Assembly (NCBI GenBank): GCA_017979445.1
Contig: CM030710.1
Location: 18,524,248-18,588,247 of the forward strand
DNA from: Akebia trifoliata
Taxonomy: Eukaryota > Streptophyta > Magnoliopsida > Ranunculales > Lardizabalaceae
Direction: 5' to 3'
Length of the DNA: 64,000 bases
Part shown: piece by piece, positions 35,101 to 46,364 of the stretch
Layout of the letters: every line of letters starts with the position of its first letter
Numbering within the stretch: the first letter of the stretch is position 1
The notes under the pieces: model-generated
Told to the model about the DNA's origin: nothing
Seen by the model: the letters and a program-made list of their open reading frames with translations, nothing else
Databases searched by the model: none
Translations under genes and position numbers: made by a program

Positions 35101-36280
35101 ATGTAAAATGAGTTTAGATGACTGATGCTATGTGTAACTTTTAAACTGTTTAGTTGCTCATCCCTGACTATATGTACCAGTTAATCGTAGTTTCAATTGT
35201 AAACTTGCATGCTTTAAATTGATGCAGTATGATTATTCGATCACGTTAGGTGAGGTTATTAGTAGGAATTCTTTGTGGATCTACTGAGTAACCATTGTTA
35301 CTCACCCTTTCCTTCCATGTTTTTTTTCAATTGCAAAGCCTACAGTTGGTGAGGCGGGTGTTGAGCCATTATTAGAGGAGCATCTAGTCGGTCAGATCGA
35401 CGACCAGAGTCTGTTACCCGGTGAGCATCATGACTACTTCTACTAGGAGTCTGTTCGTCTTAGGAGAGGTCTATGATTTTGGGACCGAGTGCTAGGTCTA
35501 TGTTAGAGTGAGGAAAATTTTGTAATCTTGTATATCTTTATTCCTTTTGCGTAACTCTGACCTCACTTTATATTGTTCGTAAATTTTTCGTCTTCCGCTT
35601 CTTATTCACTGTTGGTATGTTGCTTTATACAGAATTGTTTGAATTTGATCTATCAGGTTTTGAGTTCCGTGAAACACTAACATAAACAGAAGAGACCATG
35701 CCGAAATTTCGAGACGGCACCTAGTGCCTCGAGGCGGCCTTGGGATTTGTGTTAGCATTTGGCGAGGTGTCACAGAAGTCATGAAACCAATGCTTGTATT
35801 CATTAAGTAACCAAAGCACACTATCTCCTTCTTTGAGAATTTATAGAGAATTTGCAGAAATTTAAACTACCTAAAAATGAAAAATTACAAGAGAAAATGC
35901 CAAGGCATTAGGGGGAGAAGAAATAATGGACCAAGAGCCAATGACCTTTTCCTAATTGGAAAAATGATCTATTTATAGACATTAGGTTCTCTTGAATGAT
36001 CCAAAAATAATCGCCATCAGTCTTGTGGGTAAGATCATATGGGGAGCACACTCGAGAAAACTTAGGACGCTCCATTCGAGATTCACTGCATCACATAGGA
36101 TATTGACTGCGCCACATTGATCTTGAGACATCTGGACCTCTAAGTCTGTATGGTTGCTTGATAAATCTTCTAAACTGTAATGCACAGTTGATTGATTGAT
36201 TTGGTGATCCATCTTGATGATTTACTATTTGACCGGTACGATGAACACATGTAATCAATCTTCTGATAAATACATTAATT
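32156..36280 (-). mobile_element. Athila-type LTR remnant, split by a solo LTR
   Basis: Pieces at about 32156-32397 and 35775-36280 match 4861-5520 in order (TCATCTAAAG, AACCCAATAAT, ACTAATGGAGGGAGTCTAG, GTCATTGCAAGGA, then TTGTATTCAT and the TATA-bearing part). A minus-strand TATA box is near 35965-35980. The part equal to 4415-4780 is missing or unrecognisable, so the left border is approximate. Without any internal region it is probably a truncated solo LTR. Confidence 0.7.
32398..35774 (+). mobile_element. Chromovirus solo LTR (3377 bp), perfect target duplication
   Basis: It starts TGTAACACCCCGTG and ends GGTGTCACA, with GAAGT on both sides (32393-32397 and 35775-35779). It belongs to the same LTR family as 11636-14753, in a diverged subgroup with longer segments about CACCGA/GTCGGT repeats (33515-33660). 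Near-identity with the LTR at 45095-48347 in places (both name the GTCGGTGG/CACCGAC stretch) suggests the same subgroup as that derivative. No internal sequence remains. It cuts the Athila-type LTR in two. Confidence 0.92.
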
Positions 36281-36459
36281 ATATGCACTTAAGTATATTT
36301 AGCATGGTAAAACATGTAATGTGATAAATTAAGTCTTAACACACTTATTTACCTAATCTAATGAAATAGGAACGAAAATCGTGATAAATGTCTGAAAAAA
36401 GTACGAATAAATCAGTGTTTTGAAATATTGATCAACCCTCACTTACTTGATGCGTGTGA

Positions 36460-36580
36460 TGTGCAAGCATTGCACATGCCCCGAGACTAGACCTTAGATA
36501 AGATCATGGTCTATGGACTGGGCAACACCCAAATATGGGCCTCGTCCTCTATCTACAAGGATACTCGATTATAAAAAAAA

Positions 36581-36615
<35 letters not shown>
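36460..36615 (+). repeat. SINE-like repeat, copy 1, ending in a TA tract
   Basis: GTGATGTGCAAGCATTGCAC to ...CTCGATTATAAAA matches copy 2 (38911-39033) over about 120 bp, with shared blocks ATGGTCTATGGACTGG / ATAATCTATGGATTGG. It ends in poly-A and a (TA)n run (about 36584-36612). Confidence 0.65.
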
Positions 36616-36617
<2 letters not shown>

Positions 36618-37316
36618 GTCATCGAATTTCACCCCTAGTCCTAGCTAGGTGTTTCGCTAATTAACCATCTTCAATGAAAAATTCTTGAGTAAACAACCTA
36701 TAAAAAATAAGTAGTAAATGTTATTGAAAAATTAATGTTTAAACCAGTCTAACATCTATTTGTCATAGAGATTCACAAGCATTTAATGTAATGAAAATCA
36801 CTCACAATAAATTAATATAATATATAGACATAATTAATCAAAATATGTCAAAATCTTTTGTTAACCAACTATTACTTTGTTGAATTTTATTTCACCAAAC
36901 CCAATTTCTCATATACCAGATAAGGTAGGAGAACATTTAGGCGATGGCACTCACTCGTTTGTTCAAGAAAGCCTTCTTTTGTAAATTTAGCTTATGTTTT
37001 ACTGTACAAAGACCTGTTATAAAGTTGCCTAGTTAGGTTTTTAACGAACCGTCTTCAAATGATTGGGCCTACGGGCAACATTTGCATGCCTGCAACATAC
37101 TAGTGGCGCTCATGTTCAAGGGTTTTTTTAATGGATGATTTATCAAAATGGGCGAGTATTTTTCTACAGTTTTGGACCCAAACACATTATTAAATATTTA
37201 AGAAAAAGAGTGTATGCTCATTTTAATATTTATTTATTATATGATACGTTCCCACTTTCATAATTTACTTCCAGATGTGTGAACATCTTATGAAGGGATA
37301 CTTAAAAGAGTCGTGC
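36616..37316. other. No gene seen
   Basis: AT-rich. The part 36787-36853 is a diverged copy of the tandem unit at 31850-32155. Nothing else recognisable. Confidence 0.4.
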
Positions 37317-37486
37317 AAAACTGACTAAAATAAAGACACTCAACTGACGTTCAAAGTGCAAAAAATCATAGATTTTTTTTCTTGAGATAGGCAGGAAAAA
37401 TCTATGATTTTGTGCACATTCCAAGTCAGTTGAACGTATTTGGGTGTCATTTTTTTTTTTTTTTTTTTGCATTTTTTAGTCAGTTT
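37317..37486. mobile_element. Foldback MITE, about 170 bp
   Basis: The left arm starts AAACTGACTAAAATAAAGAC and the right arm ends GCATTTTTTAGTCAGTTT, its inverse. Inside, CAACTGACGTTC pairs with the complement of AGTCAGTTGAACGT and AAATCATAGATTTTT with AAAAATCTATGATTTT around a loop of roughly 20 bases. A run of 18 T at 37451-37468 enlarges one arm. No coding capacity. Because the hairpin is long it could also be read as a small-RNA precursor, but repeat-type ends favour a MITE. Confidence 0.75.
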
Positions 37487-38769
37487 AATATTATATTATT
37501 CAAAACACGGGTATGATGGTAAACTCATGAAAAACGATGAATCAATGATACTCATAGCGTAAAGTAGATAAATACTAAAATGGACATACACCCGTTTTGA
37601 TAAATATTAATATTTACCTTCAAAGTGTTTTCTCTGCAGTTTCTCTGAAAATGTTTCCTCTGAAATTATTCAGACATTTTGTTTTCTATTTTAGAGAGAG
37701 GGGGGGAGGACCCTACAAAGATCTATTAGGTAATAGAATCACTCGTCTATATGGGCATGCATGCTCTCTTATGAAAAATTAAAAGGTCTTCAATCCAGTC
37801 CTTATTTATCCAAAAAGAAAGTTGGTAAAAGAGTCACCTGCACCATAAAATTGTTGGAGGGGATGATCATTGTTTCAATGATCACTACAGATGTTACTCT
37901 CATGCCCCCACCAATTTTAGAAATATGGAGAACTTGATCTTTTTCCATGATTAGACGGTTGTAATTCTTTTTCTTTTTTTCTATTTAGAAAATTCTTGCT
38001 TGATTGGTGGGACCAATCACCTCATACAATTATATCATTACCTTATCCTATATAAATATAATTATCTAAATGTCTGTTACAAAAACATTATTGATCCAAT
38101 GTTTAATTTATTGGTTGTTAGTTTTCTCTATCATGTTCAAATTCAAAAGAGAGAAGGAAGGAGGCACCAAACTTAATTAGGCTAAAAGTTGAAATAAAAA
38201 AGTCTACTAAATTTGTGTCATTAGTTAATTATTTCATCTAATTATATAACATGCAACTCAAGAAAGGTGTTCAATCAGTCAGGTCGTGATGAACTACAGT
38301 TAAGATGTGCTTCAATTATGCTATTAACATGCTGATGCAATGTGATATATGTAATTGGAGACTTCTGACAATATGGGTCCAGGGTTTGTTGAAGTTTTTG
38401 ATGACTTGTGGAGGTGGGAATCTCTTTTGTAAATGAGACTTTGAAATATATAATTCATTTGCTCACATGCCCAACCTATTAATGAAGCTTGTTATATAAC
38501 TCACGTACACGTCAGTTATAACAACTAAATATAAATATTCATCTCATAGTTATGGCAAAGAGACTTTAATGAAAAATTTACTGCTCGGTAATAATCCTTA
38601 AACTTTGTTCACTAAAAAATTACCAGATTTTTTTCTCTAGTAAGAGTTGGGAATTTTCCTTTACCACTTATCAAATATATTTCAATTTAGGATAATCACA
38701 TCAATCATTGTAGCAAGTATTTGATTTTAGAAAGCCAATAACATTAATACATTTTACTCAATGGAAATT
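37487..38769. other. No gene seen; AT-rich DNA
   Basis: A chance frame (37597-37782) has a Gly-rich patch from a G-run (37699-37708). No element ends or protein similarity noticed. Confidence 0.4.
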
Positions 38770-38869
38770 TCGGACCGATAAACAATTAATGCCAGTAGGT
38801 CATGAGTTCGATACCCAAATATGAGCATTAATTCATCAAGGGCCACCCACAAGGGTGCACCCTTAATTA

Positions 38870-38910
<41 letters not shown>

Positions 38911-39060
38911 TGATGTGCAAACATTACACGTGCCCCAAAACTAATCCTTGGACAAGACCATAATCTATGGATTGGACAAAGCCGAAATACAAGCCCGATT
39001 TGCTGTCTACAGGATGGTCGATTATCACAAAATAATAATAATAATAATAATACTAATAAT
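38770..39060 (+). repeat. SINE-like repeat, copy 2, with GT microsatellite
   Basis: Around 38800 the phrase GGTCATGAGTTCGATACCC fits a tRNA-type B box (GGTTCGANNC). A (GT)n run at 38872-38912 follows, then the 120-bp part shared with copy 1 (36460), and an (AAT)n tail at 39031-39060. B box plus simple 3' tail suggests a tRNA-derived SINE of about 290 bp. Only two copies are visible here. Confidence 0.55.
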
Positions 39061-41134
39061 ACATTTTAATTGTAGTATGAGCTTAATTGAAATAGATATT
39101 TGGCTCATGTTTTGTCCTTATTATCCTCATTTGAGTGAAGCCCACTTACCCTTTAATCAACAACCAAATTAATTTGAATATCATTAGATTCCCTTTTCAG
39201 TCAGAATATTGATATGTCAGTGTATCTTTCTATCATTTCAACCATTTCTTTATGATCCAAATCTAATGATCAATAGGTATTGATATCTCAATCTGAACTT
39301 TCTAGTGAGGGTACAAAAATGATATTGGTGTGTGGAGTGATAAAGTAAACAACTATTTAAATCACCATCTTTTGACTCAAAATCTTATTATTAAATGTAT
39401 TTTAAGGAACTAAGATTTGGACCTAAGGGTACTTGTTGATTGCGATAAAAAGAAAATCGAAATTGAATAAGTGATTCTTTATTTATTTATACGGGGTTCC
39501 AATTAGAACATGTTACCTGATCCTATTTATATGTGGCTTATGAATGATTATCATTATTGCTCATCCATGTGCTTCCAATTTGAGCCAAATATCAATGATA
39601 AGTTCCACACAAGCTTTCTGATTACTTTATCTTTTTAATCTCATGGGAATGATTTTCCTTCTTTCCAAGGTTTGAAGCATACATTACAGTTTAAAATCAA
39701 GAACAGAGGACTCCAAATGAGGAAAAGAGTTGTTGGGCAGCATGTGAGAAGGACACATAGGCTTGCTTTATTCCAATAAAATAATCACTAGGCATACCAA
39801 CTTACCAAGAAAAAATTTGTGCTCAAATGGCCCTTGACTACATGGTCCAGTAATCTGAATCTTTCTTATTTAAAACATAATGTATGATGGGTAAGCATGG
39901 TTTTAAAACTCAAGACAACTAAACAAGATTGGTCAATGTGAATCGTGGTCACATTGACTTATTCGAGATCTGAGTTGATTCATCCAGTATTTTGAAGATA
40001 TTGACTAATTTCAAGAAAATTTGACCAAGTCAATTGGATTTTAATTTTTTGACAAAATAATTGATCTTTCATAAATTTAAATGTTTGTTATCTACATAAA
40101 ATATAGATTTTTTAGAGCATCTACTAGTCCACATCATAAAAAGAAATAATAAGTTTAAATTGGTTTAAAACGTATGATTCAATTGAGACGAGATGATTCA
40201 AAGGAGTCAATTTGGTATATATGGGGGACGAGACAGCATACCTGAAAGCATGTAGATAAGATCTATTATATAAAAAGGACTTCTAAACCCTAGCTAAATC
40301 TATATAAATTATATATTAGGCTTATGTTATTTAGGACATATTTTATTTTGACACAGAAGACTTTAAAGGGCACTATAAATAACCCAAGTTAGATATTGCC
40401 CCTTCGAAAGTTGAATAACTAGATTAATTACCCATCATTATCGAGGTAAGTCGTTATGTACACGTGAAACTACTGTTTATTTATTTGTCCGTTTGACATC
40501 TCTTCTCAACCTCTATATGGTGTTTTCATCTTGTTTCTCCAATGAAATCTTCTTATATAATAAAATGAAAAATTCATTCCATTCATAGCTCATGACCTAG
40601 CACTTAGTCACAACCACTATGAGGCATGGCTTGACCCTTACCATTCTAAGAGATGACAAGGTTCAAAGTAGTAGTGAATCTGTGCCTTTAAAAAAATCTG
40701 AGTTTATTGGATCCTTCATGAGTTTCACAATTGAGGAGTGTGAGCGAAGAGGTATATATCCTAATCCTAGTTTCTGTGGGGGGTAAATTTCTTATCATTC
40801 TTTTGCAATCTCCCAATTGGTACTCTTAGAGAAGGTTCCTATAAAAATATTCCAATGATCAAGTCAGCAATAGTTTTCATAGAATATCAAAAAATTACAT
40901 TCCTTTACTTTGGAAGATTACAAGATCGAATTGATCTGGTTGGAATTCAGATTGATCTGCCTTTCACAAATCTATGGTGATGGAATCTTATGCAAATAGC
41001 ATTTTGATACCTGAACACAGGATTATTTTATGCTTCCCACACAATTTTAAAACTTGAAAACTCAACTAGAATATCTGTCAAGTCCAGTCAAGTGAAAAAC
41101 TCCCTAGTTCAGTACTCCTAAAAGTTTAAAATTT
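39061..41134. other. No clear gene; may include the copia 3' LTR
   Basis: A TATA-like ATTTATAGTGCC on the minus strand (near 40370) and the position downstream of the copia element's 3' end make this a candidate for its 3' LTR, but with the other LTR outside the window it cannot be tested. One 55-codon frame, 40619-40786 on the plus strand (MRHGLTLTILRDDKV... ending in a Gly pair), has balanced composition but no family I recognise; it may be chance. Confidence 0.35.
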
Positions 41135-41282
41135 CACATGTTAAAATGCATTTAAAACACCTTGGAAATAAGCATTTGAGGGTGTTTTTGGTAGAAAAAA
41201 AATATTTATTGGGTGCCTTTTAGGTAATAAAATAAGTTCTAGAGGTGTATTTAATGCATTTTAACGTGTGCCCTGAGGGCAC
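41135..41282. mobile_element. Foldback element with a GC hairpin at one side
   Basis: 41135-41162 and 41243-41270 are inverted repeats agreeing at 25 of 28 bases (CACATGTTAAAATGCATTT...). Directly beyond the right arm lies a perfect short palindrome GTGCCCTGAGGGCAC (41268-41282). The spacer holds two similar GGGTGT/GGGTGC blocks. The size suits a MITE. The hairpin may be its real end or an independent feature. Confidence 0.6.
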
Positions 41283-41880
41283 AAGTTAACAACACACTAA
41301 AAATATATAATATTTATAATATTTTAAAATAAATAACAATATTTACCATTAAAAAAATACTGTAGATAGTGGAATAAATCAATCAAGTTCCTTATCCCAC
41401 TTGGTTAATTTTTCGAGTTGGCTCGCTAGTTAAGTTGGTGGGCTGTCTCAGTCACATTTCTGAGTTGACTCGACAAGTTGATCCCATCGAATTTTTGGGC
41501 GAGATCACCTCGAAGGCAAAATCTAGTCAAGTGGTATTAGCCTGTTTTGAGGTGAGATTAATTACTCCTTGTGAACTAAGTTGTTAAACCCTAATTATCA
41601 CTTCTCTTTATCTTTATTTTGTATGTCCATCCTCTATTCCCAATGACGATATTTAGACACGGATTGGGGTGCAAATTTTATGTTAATAATAAGAGTCGTG
41701 ATCTAGTAAGTTGTCCCATTCTTATAGCTATAATCGGTGTCTATGTGGCACTTTTTGATCGAAGAATAGACACATTTGTTTTCAATTTTGCCACCTTGAA
41801 GAAAATGGTAAATGCTTCATCATCCGTATCTCCTAGAGGTGCCCTTCCTACAACCACCTCACTGTCTTCTGGAGGGTGCC
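41283..41880. other. Probable 3' non-coding part of the copia element
   Basis: On the minus strand, CTTCAAGGTGGCAAAATTG (about 41782-41800) resembles the polypurine-containing 3' end of many plant copia elements. The frame 41619-41885 on the plus strand has no recognisable content. Confidence 0.4.
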
Positions 41881-43312
41881 TATAACACCCCAAATTTTTA
41901 ATGCATATCTCAAGTAAAATTTGTAGGCCAAACAATTTTCTAAAAGTTAGAATTTGACAAATCCAACTAATCCATTAGATCTGCACCAAAATAGAATATA
42001 AGATCACGAAAATCGGAGTTCGGGATATAGATTTTTTAATTAAAATAAAATAAATCTAGGAACAACCGATATGTCCTTTTAAGACTATAAATATTAAAAC
42101 CCACGAAAATTTTCAGAACTATTTCTCTAATTCCCACATTATTTTCTTCTAAAACAAAACCCTAGAGAAACCTTAGCCTCCCTCTATTTTAAACCTCGGT
42201 TTTCATCTATTTAGAGGATCCGTTGGACGTCGGCGTAGAAAAAAAAAACAATCGAATAGTCACAGCATTCATGATGAAACAAAAAGTTAGGATTTTTGAC
42301 AACATAAGATATGGAAACCTTAAACCCAACTCGATCTCTAGTGTTTTTTGTGAATTATTAGCCTTCGATCTAACGTAGGGAAGTTCTGGACCTTACTAGT
42401 AGTCTTAGTTTTTGTGCATCGTAATTTTCAAACCAAAAGTTTGTTATGATTGTTAAAAACTAGGAAAAATATGATATTTTCACAAAAATCATGATCAATT
42501 TTATTATTCGATATTTTGAGGATGAATCCATGTTTTAAAAACCTTCTTTTTATTTTTGAGTTTAAAAGAAATCGAAGTTCAAATTCAAAAAATCGCAACT
42601 GGTAAAAACTTGCAATCTGCATAAATTTATGTTAGTGCCATTGACAGACCCATTGGTGCTACTGACAGAATAGATTCAACACTATTTTACCCCAATAGCA
42701 CATACATTTTCAGCACCTTAATTTTATTAAAAACATTTAAGTAAATGTTATATTTAATTTGTGTTTTTTATTTATTTTAAGTTATTTAATAAAAATAAAG
42801 GAATACCCTCCATTTGGAAATAATGAAAATAATTTAAAAAATCTAAATCTTGACAAAATAAAATCTAATTTTTGGGTTCAGGACCAAAATAAAACTTTCG
42901 ATGTTTTTCTCAAATTTTCAACTTTCGTCCTTTTAGACTTTTCTTTTGAACTAAGCTTTAAAAATTACATTATATTAAATCTCCTAACTAAGACTTCCAT
43001 CTCTAATAATTTGTTTTCAATTTTAAGATCTCTGAAAAATCACTTTTCGATACTTAACCAATTTTTCATTGCTTTGCTCAATCATCAATGATTTTGCCCC
43101 AAATTGCCTACATAATCTATTTTTGACCATTTTTTTTATCATTTTCTTCAAAATAATTTATATTAAATAATTTTTTATTTTCAAATTATTTAAAATTTTA
43201 TTTTTGTCTATTTCAAAGAGAATATAAGATTTAGTTAAAACTGATAAACAAAATGATTTAAATATTGAATTTTGGAAGGATCTCATTTGTTTTAAAATTT
43301 GAGGACACCACA
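41881..43312 (+). mobile_element. Short diverged chromovirus-like solo LTR (1432 bp)
   Basis: It begins TATAACACCCC (altered TGTAACACCCC) and ends GACACCACA. GTGCC (41876-41880) and GTGTC (43313-43317) flank it, one transition apart. It shares order and blocks with the first part of the 3.4-kb LTRs: ATTAAAAACATTTAAGTAAATG (about 42726), a three-letter CCATTGG.GC.ACTGACAG block (42650-42670) and ACTTAACCAATTTTTCA-like residues near 43050. It lacks their second half. It sits in the non-coding 3' part of the copia element. Confidence 0.65.
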
Positions 43313-43330
43313 GTGTCTTCAAAACATATA

Positions 43331-43905
43331 TCAATGGATGTTGACCAAGTCCAAGCAATACTCGAACTTTGTGGTTGTAATTGGCTTAGTCATCAAATCT
43401 TTTAGGTTGTCATCTGTATGAATCTTCTCCAAAATAATCTCATTGTTGGATACTGCATCTCTAATGAAGTGAAAATGAACATCTATATGTTTGGTAATTG
43501 CATGGTAAACTTGACTCTTGTCCAAGTGTATTGCACTTTGACTATCGCAATACAATAACATATTTTTCTATTTAATCCCCAGTTCACCTACAAATCCTCT
43601 GAACCAGATTACTTATTTGATTACTTCTAAGACTACCATATATTTTGCCTCTATAGTAGACAAAGTTCTAGTAGACTGTAACATAGATTTTCAACTAATA
43701 GGCCTATTAGTCATTGTAAATAAATATTCAGTAGTAGATCTTCTTTTGACCAAGTCACCAACAATGTCTGAATCAACACAACCAACAACTCTACTTCCCT
43801 CATTGACATCCCCGTTGAATTCAATGTCTAAATATAAGGTACTCTTCAAGTACCTAATAATCCACTTCACCGCTTGCCAAAATTTTTTCCTAGGTTTGCC
43901 ATGTA
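43331..43905 (-). pseudogene. Copia RNase H, C-terminal part
   Basis: Frame 43331-43561 reads LLYCDSQSAIHLDKSQVYH, then TKHIDVHFHFIRDAV and LTKPITTTKF-like end residues (here M-T-K-P). These include the conserved catalytic-Asp block C-D-S-Q-S-A and the C-terminal signature of copia RNase H. The region between 43562 and 43905 (AKYMVVLEVI-like, stop-containing) carries the N-terminal part. It ends the copia Pol; a stop at 43331 and non-coding DNA follow. Confidence 0.9.
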
Positions 43906-44580
43906 CCGACTAACCACACTGACTGCTTGTGATGTTAGTTTTAATGCAAACTATAGCATACATAATGCTTCCAACTGCACTAGCATAGGGAATTTGGAAG
44001 ATTTGCTCATTTTCTTCATCTATAACTGGGCACAACTTTGAAAATAACTTGAAGTGTGATACCAATGGGGTACTAACTGATTTGGAATTTCGCAAGCAAA
44101 ATCTTTCAACGACCTTCTTCAAGTATCTTCCTCATAACAAGTACAATTTTCCCAATTCCCTATTTCTTTGTATCTCTATGCCTAGGATCATCTTTGCACC
44201 CCATAAGTCTTTCATATCAAACTCACTGCGAAATTGTCTCTTTAGACTATAAATATCAGATTTATCCTTAGTAGCACTCAACATATCATCCACATAAAGT
44301 GCTAGAAAAATAAAAGAATTATTTTCTAGCATGCTAAAATAAAGACATGGATCATACTCACATCGTGTGTATTCATTCTTCAACATGAAAGTGTCAAAGC
44401 GCTTGTACCATTGCCTTTGGGATGTTTTAAACCATAAAGATACTTATTTACCTTGTAGATATAGTCTTCTTTCCATTTTCCTTAAATCTCTCTGGTTGAT
44501 GCATGTAAATATGCTCATCTAACACTCCATGTAAGAAAGTTGTAGTAACATCCAATTACTCTAACTCAAGGTCTTGCATA
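43906..44580 (-). pseudogene. Copia reverse transcriptase, C-terminal part
   Basis: From the insertion edge leftward: D-L-E-L-E, then a stop and LDVTTTFLHG (family: LDVKTAFLHG) near 44520-44550, an YEYTRCEYDPCLYF-type block, and the catalytic ALYVDDML at about 44280-44303, both Asp residues present. Frame 43910-44122 continues with ERFCLRNSKSVSTPL and IPYASAVGSIMYA. A few stops and frameshifts interrupt it. Confidence 0.92.
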
Positions 44581-45094
44581 GCTACTATAAGAACGAAAAA
44601 AATCATTTTCCTTTGGATTAGTAAAATTACTAAATCAAGGTATTGGAATTCAATTCAAACCGATTAAGCCCTAACTAGTGTGAGTCGGATCAAACATTTA
44701 ATAGGTAAACCCATTGGTCTACCCCTCAATCCAACGTGATCACACTAGGTGGTTCGACCACCTTGACCGACCCCTCAATCCAACTCACTCACCACTAGGT
44801 GATTCGGCCACCTTGGCCAACCCCTCAAGTCAATGTGCCCTTTTGCCTATATGGTTTATCTAATAAGCTCATTTACCCTATATGGTTTACTTATGCACCT
44901 TTACATATTATATGGTTGGACCGAACAAACTACTTCACACTAGGATGTTCAACTAATAAACCAAATAGAAACTCGTATATAAACTAAAGAGGCAACCTTA
45001 TGCCAAGCTACCCAAGTAGCACATATTACACATGATGCCTAAAGGAACCATAACGACATAACTTGACTAAATGAACTCAAGAATTGAGTAGCCA

Positions 45095-46274
45095 TGTGGT
45101 GCCCCCTCCAAACACTGACACAAATCCCAATGCCAAATCTCAAGGTACTAGGTGGCGCCTCAAAATTTTGGCATGGTCTCCTTTGTTTATGTTAGCGTTC
45201 CACAGAACTCAAACCTGATAAAACAATAGCCAAACAAATCTTGTATATAACATGCAAATACAGGAATTAACAGTGGAAGACTAATTACATCTAACATGTA
45301 AGTAGATCAGAGTGCGAAAAATTTAACAATATCCAGGCTTACAAAAATACTCTCACTCTAACATAGACCTAAACTCTTAATCCAAAAACTACATACATCT
45401 TGGATGAAACTGACAACACTAAGAGAAGTAGCCCTAGTGCTCACAAAGTAATAGACTCTGATCCTCGATCTGATAGACCAAATACTCCTCACTTACCGAC
45501 TCTGTGCTTGCCTCGGTAACTGCAAGTACTGAAACTAAAAAAATAGGAAGGAAAGGGTGAGTAACGAGAGTTACCCAGTAAGTCCACAACCAATTCTTAC
45601 TAATAACCCTCCTTACACATGATCGAGTAAAACATACTGAACATTTTTTAATACATGCAAGGTTTTACAAAATAAAATATGATCAACTGGTACATGTAGC
45701 TAGGGATGAACAACTAAATAGTTTAAAAGTTCACATATCATCAATCATCGGTACTCACTATACATTTTTCATCTTATGCAAATATAGTTGACAACATGAA
45801 ATAGTAAACGTGTTTTTCAGTTTATACTTTGAAATATAACAATAGATACATAGTGTACGTGGAGGAGTATTGGAATTAAAGAGTTGGGATTCACGACTAG
45901 ATCGCTCGTAGTCGAGACATGATATTCCTCAATAACATAGTAGTTCCTGATTTTGATGTGTCAGAACATTTGACTACTACTAAATTGTTAGTGATCACTA
46001 ATTAATCATCTTCGTCTATACCTAACACGGGTGCATGTGATTCCGAAAATAACACTCCACTTGTATACGACCACCTTTACAATACACGATCACTAGTAAA
46101 GATAAGAAAGGAATGGACCTGAATTCCAATTGTGACTCCATTCTCATACATGTCTCATACCACGTATGAGCTTGGTGGTTCCTACCGTACATCCCAGGAT
46201 AGTGCACCCCTTCGGATGATGTGACGCACTATCCCTTCAAGTATTCACAGACCCTTTAACAACTCAGAAAATAG

Positions 46275-46364
<90 letters not shown>

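Noticed and set aside
36616..41134. Search for a host gene, tRNA or miRNA in the least element-rich part
   Set aside because: No exon-like frames with recognisable domains, no cloverleaf with both boxes at proper spacing, and no clear precursor apart from the foldback element.
42759..43091. 110-codon Phe/Leu/Asn-rich frame
   Set aside because: It lies in the short solo LTR 41881-43312 and reflects AT-rich composition only.
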